Assembly (NCBI GenBank): GCA_026120035.1
Contig: JALRME010000001.1
Location: 757,909 to 821,908, forward strand
Source: Coleophoma eucalyptorum
Lineage: Eukaryota > Ascomycota > Leotiomycetes > Helotiales > Dermateaceae
Direction: 5' to 3'
Length of the DNA: 64,000 nucleotides
The notes below the pieces were generated by a model. That model was given only the letters and a program-made list of their open reading frames with translations. It had not been told where the DNA came from and searched no databases. The position numbers were made by a program, and so were the translations under genes. Every line of letters begins with the position of its first letter. Positions within the stretch are counted from its first letter, which is position 1. Shown here piece by piece: positions 1-12,720 of the stretch.

Positions 1-1369
1 CGACTCTATTCTCCTCCAGCTTGGCCTCATTCGCTGCCTCCTGCTCACGAGCCTTGGTCTTGATATCAGCGAGGAGTTCTTCTTGAATTTGTTGATATTT
101 CTCGAATGCCGCGGCAATATCGTCCTTCTCCTTGCGTAGAATCTCTACTTGCTTCGCCTGTTGATCACACAAGCTCTGTAGCATATTCATGCGGTTGTCG
201 TCCTCTTTCCGCGCTGCGTTGATGGTTTCAATTTCTTTGCGCATCTTCACCATGGCTCGGTCAAGCTCGGCTCCTTGTTCTTTCCAATGTGATGACAACG
301 TTTTGTTGCGGCCTTCAAGTAATGCTGCATATGTGGTGGCTTCGTCGATCTTGTGCTTTGATTCCTCCTTTGCCTGCTCGCACATTTCCCTCCATCCTCG
401 TTCAGCCTCTTGTGCTCTGTCAGCTCTTGACTTCTCCCCATCAACTTGTGATTTCAGGTCTGACAGCTGTCTCTCCCTCCTCTTCAGTAACGTCTTATTG
501 ATTACCGCATCATGTAGCTTAGCTTCATAATCGTTAACCATTTGCTCCGTCTTGGCCTCAGCCATCTTAAGCTCTTGTTTTGACTCCTCCGCTCGTAATC
601 GTTCGATATGGATATCTCGTTTCAGCATGTCGTTTTCTCCCATCAAGCGCTCAATCACACGCCCAGATTTCCCAAGGTTTGCGCGCCCGACGGCTGAACT
701 CCATTGCTGATTTGGCGCCGCAGTATCCTCTGCGAGAGGAAAGTGACCACCGGGGTACGACTTCGTGTGGCCGAATTCGGTTGATATCGACCTTCCAACA
801 CTGGGGGAAGGGCTCTGCCGCACAGCGAGAGAGCTTGGAGGTGGGTGGGTATGGGTGGGTATGGGAGAATGGCCGCGTGAAATGGGCATGTTTCCGTTTC
901 TACTGCTTGCCGAGTCGGAAGATTTGACGGGTGTAAGATCAAGACGATGACTGCTGTCGCTGGGTACAGATCTGATCGTGCCTCCTGAACTGGCACCGTT
1001 GGTGTTTGAAGACAAGACTTTGGTTGAGGCGCTTCTCTCGGTCGAGGAACCTCTATTCATTGCGATCGAGGGTATGGGCGAGGGGGTTCGTTTCAACGCA
1101 TCGACTTTGAGGTTGCTGGTGGATTGTCTGTATCGCAGTTTACCTGCGGAAGAAGGGGATTAGTCTTGTCTTGCTTGAGGTGACACTTTGTTTAGATTGT
1201 CTCGCAATCCAAGATCTGATGTCGCTGCAGGTTCTAGAACGAGGTGATAAAGGGGGGGGGGCAGATGAGTAGCATACCGCCGGCTTGAGGAGGAGCTTTC
1301 TGTAGGCGTGAGGGCCGCTGTAATGTTGTCACCGGCAGGGGACTGGATTCTCTGCTGGGCATTTCTCAT
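1..1369 (-). CDS. Coiled-coil protein, N-terminal part (C-terminus beyond window edge)
   Basis: I do not recognise a named family. Read on the minus strand, exon 2 (about 1143 to 1) is open throughout. It gives a Ser/Pro/Thr-rich N-terminal region, then a compact segment with the motifs KSYPGGHFPLAEDT and GRVIERLMGENDMLKRD, then a long Glu/Lys/Gln-rich coiled coil that continues off the left edge. The segment between the low-complexity head and the coil reads like a conserved core. The start is placed at 1369 (MRNAQQRIQSPAG). The first intron is uncertain: donor GTGACA at 1332 with acceptor at 1144 (189 bases) keeps frame and uses the good CCGCAG acceptor. A GTATGC donor at 1277 keeps frame only with a weaker acceptor at 1128. 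A structural or cytoskeletal role would fit the coil, but no function can be assigned. Coding status is fairly sure; start and first junction are not. Confidence 0.65.
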
Positions 1370-2793
1370 GTCTGAATGTCTCTCTGATAGCCGCCGTGCT
1401 CTCTACTCCACGTGAGAGTTGTAGCACACACCACTGATGCCGTACGAATAAGTGCCGTTCCAGATATAGCACTGCCGTGTACCATCCAACCCGATGAAAA
1501 CAAGGCTCCCCAGATGCCCAGAGCCTGGACAACGGTGATGTGTTGGAGTGGGAGCAAGATTAAGTTGGAGGGAGCTCCTAAGGTAGCAATACAAAGCAAA
1601 GCAAGACAATGGACAGCGAAATGAACAGATAAAAGATCAGATAATAGTGGATGGTAGGTAAGGTGTGGTATAGATGTGCATTGACGAAATTGTATAGCAT
1701 CCGGAGTATCAGCGTCTCGCGTTTCGGGGCCTTGCATGTGCATTGCATACATTTTCATAAGGCGAGAGACGACGCCAAGTGGGTGGGTGACGGGGCAACT
1801 GCTTGCAGACGACAGTCGGGTGCTTGCTCATATTGGCGCCGCCGCTATGGCCGTCGTCGTTGGGCTTGACCTGTCGTTCTGTCGTTCCACCTTTCCACCC
1901 TTCCTTCCACGCTTCCACCCTTCGACCCTTCTTTCTACCCTTCCACCTGCCCAGTTTCCCTTCTCTGCTGATGATTGACACCCGCCCTGTAGGTTCCCGG
2001 CGGGTCGCTCTGCCCATCACTGAACTGACAACCCCCCTATCCGTCCGCCATGCCGTCACACTTGCTTCTTTGGTTCCCACTGCTCCCTCCCAGTGACACC
2101 GGAAATCAAATATCACGACACACTAAATGGTGCCTTGAAGTCTATTTCGAAGTTGAGACGAAGAGAGCTGCGATACATTGAGGCTATGTCAGTTTCGTGC
2201 GACTTCTGTCCATTGGCCGAGAACGGGATTCTTTGCGCCTTGGGGATTTGTGCAGTGTCTAACTGACTCTTCGTGGTTGGTGATACAATGATCTGTCTCA
2301 GGGCTGATGCCTGTACGCCGCTTATTTCTCGCGCGGCAATCCCTTTCCCTTCGCATCTCCTTTTGTTTCCATGTCTTTAACAACACATCGGATCGTCATG
2401 AGCGCCGGGTGGGAAAGGGGAACCCTTTTCATAAAACGAGCGTTATGGCAATCTTGTTCCTAGCGAGTGAGGCTTTGCAGACGAGGATACCTTGAGCATG
2501 CGAGTCCCTCGCGATCTGTTGGAAACATTAAAATTAAAGTGATTCAGCTCATTTTTGAGTTGTTTGTTTTGCAGAGCCCTTTGGCAAACACGAACTCCCT
2601 GGTAACGTCATGCCTTTTCTAGCGACGGAACTTTCACACGAAGGTCAATTAATACACAGCTCTTAAGTTTTTTCGACATTTGCATTGCTATGAACGATTG
2701 TCTTGGTATTTCATGCGCTTAAAATCAAAACCCTGTCGCGATTCTCATAAACTTCAATTATCATTCTCTCCACAATTTCAAGCAGACCAGTCT
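1370..2793. other. Intergenic, no gene seen
   Basis: No supported gene. At about 1875-1955 the plus strand is an imperfect run of TTCCACCC/CTTCCACC units. This creates a long but low-complexity open frame on the minus strand that I do not accept as a gene. The right end should hold the 3' flank of the GH55 gene, the left end the promoter of the coiled-coil gene. Confidence 0.5.
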
Positions 2794-5524
2794 CTACGTC
2801 CTGAACAAAGCAATCGTATCCGGATAAACATTAACGTTGTCTGCATAGGCTGCAAGCGTAGCACCGTTCTCGGTTATCATATTCGTGGTCCCGACTGTAC
2901 TGAGACAATAAGCATTGACGTTACTATTCGAGCCCTCAAGGCTGAATATGTTGTTTTGACAGTTTTCGGGTCCGCCTCCGTTGGAGCATGCTGTTTCAGT
3001 GTTAGATCAACCTAGTATCCAGACAGAAACGAAAAAGGCTAAAAAGAATGAAAGCACTTACTGGTGCTGTAATCATCGAAGAATGAATAAAGTCCTGCTC
3101 CGTACACGAGAATGTTTTTGGAATTCACAATCCGTAATCCCCACGCATTTGCACAGTTCCCACTCTGACCGGCGCAGGAGGTTGCAAAGTCCGGATCGTT
3201 GAGGCTAGTAGATACAGTAAAGGGCGCTGGAGCGCTGGGGCTTGGCTGATAATATCTAGAGCCATGTTAAGTGTCTGTCAAGTGCCATTATTTCAGTACT
3301 TACGGGGTTTCAGTTTGAATAAATCCCATGAAGATATTCTGAGTGTGTACTAATTGATACTGGTAGAGGGTATGATGCTCAACACCCGTGCCAACGCTGC
3401 GAAACCATTAGCTTCGACAAGGTCTGAGATGCGGAGTGCGAGTACTTACAGCCAGAATGTACCCGCAGTTGAGTCAATATACAGACCACGACCACTATAC
3501 ACCGTGATTTGAATATTGCTCGAGCTATCAATATCATGATCCGCGCTCCAGAGCCAGCAATTCTCCATATACAAACCCGAGGCCGGAGCACTAATATGCA
3601 TGCTCATATAGGCTCCAATACATGCTTTGTTGACAGCTGAATTTCCGGGCGCAGTAGGGCACTGTGCAACTTGTAAATCTGACCCAGCAAAGCCACCGAT
3701 ACGCGTATGGACATCCCACATTCCAGAGGGAGTTCCAGACGTTGCAAGATTCCACTCAATGAGTTTGGCACCAGCTTGTGCACCTTGCGTCGAGACGATC
3801 ATGTCTGACCACTCTACCTGACCTGAGTCTCCTGGATGGCCTACTCTTACCACGGCTTGTGGGTTAATAATATTATTGAAGAAATCTCCACTAGACATGA
3901 TGACCGAGTAGGTCTCACCAACAAGCTTAGCTCCTGCGGGGATGAATAGTGTTCTCGTGACCTTGTACGTTCCGGCATCGAAAAAAGTGATTTGACCAGC
4001 TGCAGTTGCAGCATCAATCACTGCCTGGAGAGCGGTAGTGTCATCTGTAACTCCATTGCCAGTTGCCCCTCCACTACGGACGCTTCTGAACAAGGATGAA
4101 GAGAGCGTATTGTACTGAGGTTTCGATCGCGTATAGTAGTTGCTTCCGCTCAAAAGAGATGCTGGTCTAGTGTTGGCTGTGAAAGGACCTGCAAAACTGT
4201 TGGGTCCATTAGGAATGTACTCATGGCCATCGCCCCATGCAGCAATTGTTGTTGTGCCAGTCGTCCCAGCCAAGACCGTTGATCCTCCAGTCAGTTGAAT
4301 GGCAGTAGGCACATTATCAAGTACAACATTCTCCAAAATCAAGCTCCCTGCTGTAGCCGGAGATGAGGTGGAGGTATGTGCAGTGATTATACCTACCGGA
4401 GTGTTGGTGATTGAGCTATCGATCAACGTGATTGAACCGACTGCTTGGGCGCTTGAGCCACCAGCTGAGATATCGATGCCTTTCTGGCAGTTGTTGATAC
4501 TAATACCTTGGTACAACCAACCCCAAGACCAAAGCTGGCTGATTGCAGTGACACAGTTGTTGAAGACAAGATTGCGCATTGTAAACTGTTGGTTGCCAAT
4601 TGATGCGCCATAGATTCCGCCATTGAAGGTAAGATCAGTCATGAAGCCACCAGAGCCTAGTACGTATTAATTATACAAGTGGTGAGGCTATCTAAATCAT
4701 GGTGGGGTACACTCTTACCACTTTCTACAAACAAGCCAGTATGCTGCGTCCCAGAAGCAGCACTCATCTCAAAAACAATATTTTGCAAGCTGGTAGCTTG
4801 TGCTGTTGGCCAATGGATACCAGTTGCCTGTGAAGTCGCAGGAATATTCGTAAGATCGAAAACAAAGTTGCGAACTTGTCTTAAGAAAACGTTCGTAGCA
4901 CCCCAGTTTAGGTTCTCAGTATAGTAAGGGTCACCGTCAATCAAACCAAACCCTGAGAAGGAAGAAGTTGCCTTCAACACTGGTGGGCTATTGGGATTCC
5001 CAATGAGCTGAGTATAGTAAAAGTCGACAATAGAGGACGAGATTAGATAAGTTCCAGCAGGAAAATACACCACAGCTGGTGTTGTGGTGCTGCTTGCACA
5101 ACCTTGACCACAGCGGCCACCGGCACTTATGGCAGCATTGATAGCAGCAGTATCATCAGCGACGCCATTGCCTGTCCAAAATAACTTAGCAAGGCCACAT
5201 TTGTCAGGGGCAAGATCACTGACCTATAGCACCGTAGTCCTTCACGTTTCTGTATACAGTGTAACCACTCGGCCCAAATGCAGATATCCCTTGATGAGTA
5301 ATCTCTTCATACCAGTATGATGTGACTTGACGTGGCAGGACTGATGCCATGTCATCATTGGAAGCGATGGTGCCGGCCACAGAATTATTTCCATTATAAT
5401 GGACATAGTCACCTAAGCGATCAATTACCTTCCCAACTACAGCGTCAACTTCGGGGATGGCAAGCTTTTCGCCGCTGACAAGCAGCGTAAGACATGCCAA
5501 AATAAAGGAATGAACGAGTTTCAT
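2794..5524 (-). CDS. Secreted glycoside hydrolase family 55 exo-beta-1,3-glucanase
   Basis: Six exons on the minus strand: 5524-5224, 5171-4719, 4656-3450, 3396-3304, 3255-3062 and 2990-2794. The five introns are 52, 62, 53, 48 and 71 bases, all GT..AG, and phase is kept, giving 814 residues, usual for fungal GH55. The start at 5524 (MKLVHSFILACLTLLVSG) gives a signal peptide; an in-frame ATG at 5557 would bury it and is less likely. Two pectate-lyase-like right-handed beta-helix halves are visible, each opening with the GNGVxDDT motif (near residues 100 and 450) followed by a (Y/F)FPAGTY or FFDAGTY strand. This is the twin-helix layout of GH55. Family enzymes release glucose from beta-1,3-glucan ends, so a role in wall remodelling or in use of external glucan is expected. 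I did not try to place the catalytic Glu. Family call is firm. Confidence 0.9.
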
Positions 5525-8500
5525 GATGAAATCAAGGATTTGTTTAAGTATAGACAAGAAAAGGTGAGTTAATTTGAACGTCTCAGAACGGTACCCATCT
5601 CTGATACTTATAGATCATGTTGCCAATAAACAGATGTATGCAGATCTTCCAAGGCCATGACGCGTGTCAGGAATTGAAAACACCAAATCGAATCCGAACT
5701 AGAGGTGAGAATGCAAATGGGCGCATGGCAGATTTCAGGAGCAACCTCAGCCTTGAGGAAGTTTGGATGAAGTGACAGCCGGTAACCCTTGAAGCCACAT
5801 GAATGAAAGCAGGTGTACAAAATGACCTCCGGACTACCCCATGTCTTAGATGTTCCAGAGAAACCTATTGCTAGGAATGAACATCGGAGGAGACTTCCCA
5901 TCGACCAGTAGGTTTGGGGTAAGCCCGTCACAAACCGCCGAGATCAGGCCGAAGATATACTGCTGTAATTTGCCGCCAGTCTTTTCGACAGATTTACCAT
6001 GAAGGCTATCTCAAGTCCTTGAAGCGTTTCAGGGGCTTCTCGAAAGCAAGAGCAAAACCTCGTATACCTCTTGAGGAATGAAAATAGAGTTGGCTCTCAG
6101 GAATCTGCAGGAGATGACCGAAGGTCCTTGTCATGATGAGTACAAGCCCATTGATGAAGATCATCAAAGGCATTGCAGATTTGTCCATTCACCAAGCAGG
6201 ACGAGTGAATGTAAGTGATGTTAAGAATATGGTTCGACACGTGATCGCACTAGAGTGGAAGCTTTACTGCTCGGCAGCCATTTCTGATATCCGACTGGTT
6301 GGAGAAGAAACTCCTCAGTAATTGCAACTGCCCTTTCTCGACACATCCGATTCGCATACCACAGCCATTTAAGCCAGTGGATTGAACGTTGCATCGAGTA
6401 GCTCCCGCGCTCATCGGTCCGAACCCTAGGCCTGGGAGAGAAGCCACATCTGGGGTAAAGTTGGCGAGAGATGTATGACGGCTGATCTCCTGGATCGTGT
6501 GACTACCGCAGGGTGGTGTAGAAAGCTCTGAGATCAAAACCAAACCACGACCTTTAGTTGGCTGGCTTGACTAATTTTCGAGATTCTGCTGGCACCAGAT
6601 GCAATCTAAGACCATGCGCCGATCTGTTTTGGCATGCGGCAGGTGTAAATGACTGCTGGTAACGTTTCTGCAGCGGACAAGTCACAAAACCTCGGTAGTT
6701 GAGTGACGCTATTCGGACTGTCCTTGTGATGAGAGTATCATACACTCAACTTTTCTTCATAACCCCAGTACCCTAGACAGTTCCCATCCATAAGTGTCTG
6801 GCTGTCAAGAGTTCAAGGGTGAGCTCTTTCCATTGAATCACAAGGAACTGCTCTCTCCAATTAGCCGGCACATTTACCCGGGGGAACGAATAATAAACAG
6901 CTCTGGGCCATTTATCGTATTCCGTACAGCTCAATACCTATCGAGAGCAACTAACTGCAGAGCAGGCGGTGAGGCGAAAAGACGTCAGAGATTTGAAATC
7001 TATTGCGGACCCAGAAACTCTCTTCTGCAGGGAATCTGAATTGTGACAAAAATAGGGCCATATCATATGTGTCGTGCGTATCTGTCACCTTTGCATGTTC
7101 GTTCCAAGACTCGCTTGCGCCCTGGACATGGCTCAATACATAGTCTATTAGCTGCTCCAAAGTTGAAAGGCATCTTGATCTTACGATGACGATGATAAAA
7201 TGAAGCCAGAGAAGGAGGTAAGTTCCCGTCTACGCATCTGAAGGCGGTGACTCCTTTGGAGTGGAACTAGTTCTGTAATAAGCGAGCATATGGATATCTT
7301 AAGGTAAGTTATGCTGTATTTATTGATTTTTCACTTTTTATCTTCATCGGGGGCACTAGTGTTAATTCCTGACGCATACTGGTAGCTATCTTCTAAAAAC
7401 ATTAAGGTGTTGGGTGCTAGTTCTATCCAATCATCAGAGCTTGATCCATATAGAAGCACCATTCAAGCTCCTACTTCTGTGTTTGAGATAGGCCATCCAT
7501 GTAGTTCTCTTCGCAAGGGGTCTTGTTTGGGACGTGTGGTTTACTTTCTTATCCACAGTACTGTTCTCCATTTGTATTCGGTTCTAGATTCAGCCATAGA
7601 CACGAGTTTCTGTGGGTCTGGCTCGGGAAGCATGGGCGCCAACACCCCGGAGAAACTTATTTGATATATTGGGTGTGTGAAATGTGGAACGAAAAGGACA
7701 TAGAGTTGGGAGTGTACTTTTAAGTTGACAAGCTCTTGACTGTGATAGACGGTAAGCATTCTGCCTTGAGCACTTGACTATGGCCTGGATGTAAACAACA
7801 CCCATCAGATGACTGTTTGAATACTATGATAGCATGTAATAATCCACTCTCGAACTTGCGCAAATCACTATTTAGGAACACACCTGTATCTCTGCTATCC
7901 TCTCCTGTTACACTAATGCAGTACACTGTGCAAAACTCTCTGCCAGTCAAATAATCGTTTTTGTTTGTAATACGTCACTGATAGCAAGACTACGCATGAA
8001 GAGAGTGAGCTCCAATAATGTATCTCAATGCAAGCCACTGAGGCTAATTCAGATGCTTCAGTATTGTTTACAGACACAGACATAGAATCAACAAGCTCAG
8101 CAGCCAATGTATTTTCGAAAGTTTCGCCAGGTCGGCGAAGTCATATCGTCGCGACGCCTCGCGGAGTTCATGTGCCTGGTGAATAAGGTTTTGCTGTCGA
8201 ACGTATGAATACCTAGAACTTCTATGCAGAATCATGCCTTGATAAGCATTATCTGTTGACCCTCTGCGCCATGACGAAAACATATGGCTAGCTAGTCTTA
8301 GTTGTGGATGGGATGGGGGGGGGGAGGGGCAGGGTAGACGTTCTTGAACGGATTTCCGAAATTACCAATCCTGATGACGTTGAAAGGATAAAAGAGTGAA
8401 GAAGTCGGGAAAGCCAGACTGCAAAAATGTAGAAACAAACTATATTTCAGCCTCAACAATGACATGTTATGGATATCAGGGTTTCGTATTCCCTACTAGA

Positions 8501-9933
8501 AGCTTCAGCAATTGCTTCTTCAAGCGTAATGTTTTCGCACCCGAAGTCCAGACCTAGTTTAGTCACGTATTTGCAGAAAATTTGAGCAGTGTTTGGGAGA
8601 CATTTGATACACCCAACTGCCTTTTAGTCAAAAATTTGATTTACTGGTTTCAGCATGAGAGTTCGACTTCAGGTGCGACTAAGGACATCCATTCCGCTAC
8701 CATGGTTGTGGCGTGCCAGAGCTTGGGATCGACTAGTTGATGACTCTTAGAACTAAGGTAGGTCGACTTCTGGATGGTTCTGGAAACCTGTAACTTATCG
8801 TTCTGTTTCACCTTCCTAAATGATTCTACGTTCATTAGATAAGTGGAATTGGCATGCACATTACTTTATATAGACATTGGTCGGTATGTATCCTGTGCTG
8901 CCTGCAATCTTAATCACGACCCAGGCAATTACTAACGGACTATTTCGGACCATACGCATGCGCATCTGCATAGCTCTACAAGCATGTAGATTCATATGGA
9001 TCAGTAGAATGAATTCATAGGCCAAAAAAAAAGTAAATCTTCTTGGGAGTATAGAGAGTGACTAAAGCCAGAGTGAAGGAGAGTGGCCGGGATGTAGTAA
9101 TGCCATTACCGCGTCCTTGTTCCAACCTCTTTCTCTCCATCTTAAGTCTCCATTCAGTACAATCTCCAAACCGCCTCCTATTCCAGCGCTACTCAAGGTA
9201 GAAGGATGCCTCTCCTCCATAACATCCTTCCTCTTTGCCCATGGTGGGGGTTGAACTTGTCGTGCTTCATTATTTTGAGAGAAGTAGTACGTCTATTGCA
9301 ATCCACTACTATCATTATTTAAGTAGGAGCAACTGACTTCCATAATACCCACTACTTTAGTGGCAATTCTATGTGACCTTTATGATTATAGAGGTAGTCC
9401 TGCTGATAAATGGTATATATAGATATCCTAGAGCTTCCTACTCCTTGGGCCAGGCTTAGAAACTTGATTTTCTAATGATTTCTGAATTCACTTCTAATAG
9501 ATACCTCACTATACCCCATCCTAAATGTGTTCCCATCGAGAGTAGATTTTGGATCTGAATATCATCATGGGGCCTCAATAAAGTATTCTCGTGCAAAACC
9601 TAGTGCCAGGCCCTCTCCTTGATGCGTACAGTGAACCGACTGAGGTCAGTAGCAATGCTGCATGAACAACAATCTGAAAGGGAAGCCACCTCCCGCCTCA
9701 TGACTATATGAAAGCAACCTCCTACCATTGTCATCTTCTTCTTTCTTCAAAACAAAACAACAACGAAACATTATTCTTGAATTGTGAACTTATTGTTGCT
9801 TTATATCAATTTCGCACTACTAGTAAGTCGTCTGACCTCACTGAGCACATACGCCTCTGTCTTCATCTTGAGATGCAACCACTGACATTCCATCCCAATG
9901 AAGTATTAGAGAAAAGCCAAACAATCCACTACA
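5525..9933. other. 4.4 kb gene-poor, AT-leaning stretch; only coding-like fragments
   Basis: No intact gene could be built. Short minus-strand fragments look faintly protein-like: about 6005-5855 (a piece with QQYIFGLISAVCDG) and about 8283-7915 (pieces with NLIHQAHELREASRR and ELVDSMSVSVNNTEAS in different frames). They do not join into a gene and no family is recognised. A G-rich run sits near 8310-8325. The right end from about 9700 is the promoter and leader of the first GPI-protein gene. Confidence 0.45.
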
Positions 9934-10688
9934 ATGCATTTTAACACACTTCTCCTTATTAGCACCGCTCTCAGCGTCAGCCGAGCAGCAATCTTCACCA
10001 ATACAAACTTCGTCGGCATCACTGCAGGCCAACCATTCGACATCACGTTTACGAAGGCCGATGGGCCTGTCACCATTGAACTCATGAGTGGTGATATATA
10101 TAACCTTAAACTCATCCAGACTCTCGCAACAGACGTGAGCGGGGAGCATTTCAGCTGGGTGCCCACGGGCGAGCTCTGCGTAAACTACTACAGTCTCAGG
10201 ATCACAGACCAGAGTGGCATTCCTAACTACAGCGCCAGCTTTCCGTTGACGTTGGATCACAAGTTTACGGCGCGTGGCGACTGTAGTCAGGGTGCGATAT
10301 CTCCAGCTGTTACTCCAGCACCTGCGCTGGGTTTGAGGGATGACATGGCAAAAAGTCCTAGCTTGGTCTCCAACACTAGAATGCTCCTTCAGACGAAGAC
10401 ACTCCTTACGGATGGCGCTACATCCATAAGCATAGGAACCAGGTTTGTCCCGGCCACCGCTACGCGACCTTGTTTGTTTCCCTTTACCTGAATCATCGAA
10501 TGATGGTGATGACTGACATTATTCCAGATGTTCATCCCGATCAGATTACGAATACAAAGACTGGGTATGTCTCGGGGTCGACGAAGGTAGCATTGTCCAA
10601 TACTGCTAATGGCCCTGCACTAGCGGTGGCAGGTGGTGTGATGGCGTTTTCTCTGGGAGTTGGACTTTTCCGGCTCCTGCTTGTCTAG
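9934..10688 (+). CDS. Kre9/Knh1-like GPI-anchored cell-surface protein (first of two)
   Basis: Two exons, 9934-10471 and 10528-10688, joined across a 56-base GTTTGT..CAG intron with a CTGAC branch site; the product is 232 residues. Residues 1-19 form a signal peptide (MHFNTLLLISTALSVSRAA). A short beta-sandwich domain of the yeast Kre9/Knh1 N-terminal type follows, seen in the ITAGQPFDITFT strand and the later FSWVPTGELCVNYYSLRITD strand. The C-terminus ends in a small-residue stretch and the hydrophobic tail MAFSLGVGLFRLLLV, a typical GPI-attachment signal, which is read only after splicing. The Ser/Thr linker is shorter than in the neighbour at 12721. Such proteins are wall or surface components, often tied to beta-1,6-glucan, with no proven enzyme activity. 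Without the intron the frame stops at 10491 and loses the anchor signal. Confidence 0.8.
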
Positions 10689-12720
10689 TTCTCGGCGACG
10701 ATGGATTGTATGCTTAACGATAAGTGGGCAGAAGGATGAAACGGAATGAAATAAAAAATCAGACGATGCCCGATGTCTCTCAGCTTCAACTGAGCTTGGT
10801 TTAACTGTCTTGGACTCGCTTTCCTGAACTGAAGCTAGACACTTCGCTGCTTGTACCATTACTTGAACTGACTTCAGGTCTTTGGGACAGTTTCCAGTGG
10901 CCGAGCCAGGACAGGAAAGAAGTAGCATTTATGAATTCTTGACAGCAAGATGCCCATGGATCTATGAGACCCTCGTGCGCATGAACGGTCTAGTGGCAGG
11001 ACTGTCTTGCCAGGCCGAATTCTCAGGGTACTATATGTCTTGGAATTCTCGTCTATCTACCCGAAGCCCGATGAAGAGATTCGCATTCCTCATGACTTAC
11101 ACAATAAATGAGCCCCTCTCTAGCTCTCGCTCGCTCGCTTGAAAAGACGTCATTTCTCTGAAGTGTCTTCGTTACCCACTGCCGTAGATGAAACGAAGCT
11201 GGGTGGGTGATCAGATGGTGGTCCTGTAGGGTATGGCATAGCGCCGTCAGAAGGGTAGATTGAGCACTGATCGTTCTAGCTCCTGGAACCAAAGCAAGCC
11301 GGATCGACCCTAGATCATTCGATCTCGATCAGACTTCAGCTGTCAAATGTTCCTTTTTCCCCTTGGCCCTCGGCTCCGGCGATGGCAGTGAGCTTGAGTT
11401 TGGAGCTTGAGCTTGCGCCGAGACTGAAGAAGAGATGCTAGTTTCGGTGGTGGAATGGTGTGTGTGGTTTCTACCGTGGGATTAGAGTGAGTGAGAGAGA
11501 CTGATCCAGCGAGCTGCAGCGCAGCGAAAAGCGGGTTGGGCGGCAAGACCGGAAATCATAGCCGACTTTCTTTCAGGAACGGCGGAGTTCCTTTGCTTGC
11601 ACGCACCATTGTTGTTGTGGTGCGTGCTGTGGAGTGAACGAGGCGACAATTTTTTTGGGTATTAATTGTCTGCCTGAAATTATGGAGGGCGAGGTTTTGC
11701 CACATCATGTTTATTGAAGGGGGGTTTTCTCGTAATAAAGCCATCTCTAAAGATATTGCCATATCGTCTTTTCTTTGGGTTGAATCATTTTTTTTTCCAT
11801 CGGGTCGGCTGGCTTGTCACGGAGGGCACGATTGTTTCGCAATTTTGACCACCAAGACGCTACGGGACTAGGTGAGGTCGAGAGTTCCCTCGCTCGCGCA
11901 CGCACGCAGGCAACGCACGAAGGAATTTTTTTTACCATGGTACGGTACCTGCATCCTGAATCCCAGAACGGGCGCCCTTATGCTTAAAAATAACTGTCTT
12001 GGTCTGGGGAGGCTATGCACTTGCATAAGCGTGCATAAAAGTCTCGTATACTAGGCATGTTGGTCTGGGGGAAGGGTTGTTGGTTGGCTGCACTGGCTCG
12101 TGTTGGCACCAACCTCTGGGATTGGGTTGGTTGTTGCCGCCGCTGGGAGGCAAAGACCAGTCCAGCTGTGACGATGGATGAGCCGGTCTCGAGCGGTTGC
12201 CTTGCAGTACGATGTATACCTACGTTAAGTACGAGGACCCGCCTATACAACGGACACCCATTGCCGTCAGCTCGTATTTCCGACGACTCTGTGGTGCAGC
12301 ACACATCTGCACAACAAGGAATGAAATGACGAGCGACAGGGGAGGGGCGGGGATCAAATAATGAGTGGCATGGGCCAAGCGGCGCCCGTCGCCCGTGAAA
12401 TGAGGCCGCTTGCCCTCTTTCGGCCTGGTTGGCCCAACGATGGCTGGACAATGGCTTGTACCAGAGCTCGGATGCGTCCTAACGCCATCTTGACTTTTTG
12501 GATGGAAGGGAAGGGGAGGGGAGTTGGCGAGGTCGGGTAATTACTTTGTGCTCGATGAAGGGATACGAATAAATACCTGCCCATTGCTCCTTCTCCGCAT
12601 TTGACTCTGTCCTCCGTCCTCCGTCCTCGTCGATTCCTGTCCATCCATCCCACATACATCTAGTCCCGTGTTTATTCCACCACCACCACCACCACCACCA
12701 CCACCATAAACATAACCATC
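10689..12720. other. Intergenic between the two GPI-protein genes
   Basis: About 2 kb with no supported gene; open frames here are short and lack family features. The right end is the promoter and leader of the second GPI-protein gene, with a (CAC) repeat at 12676-12707 directly before the start codon. Confidence 0.5.
12676..12707 (+). repeat. (CAC)n microsatellite in a 5' leader
   Basis: About ten CAC/CCA units end 14 bases before the ATG at 12721, so the repeat probably lies in the transcribed leader. Confidence 0.85.

Noticed and set aside
1709..2116. 135-residue open frame on the minus strand
   Set aside because: Driven by a CTTCCACC-type repeat on the other strand; no domain, no flanking exons.
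5525..5557. Upstream in-frame ATG at 5557 for the GH55 gene
   Set aside because: It would place 11 residues before an otherwise perfect signal peptide.
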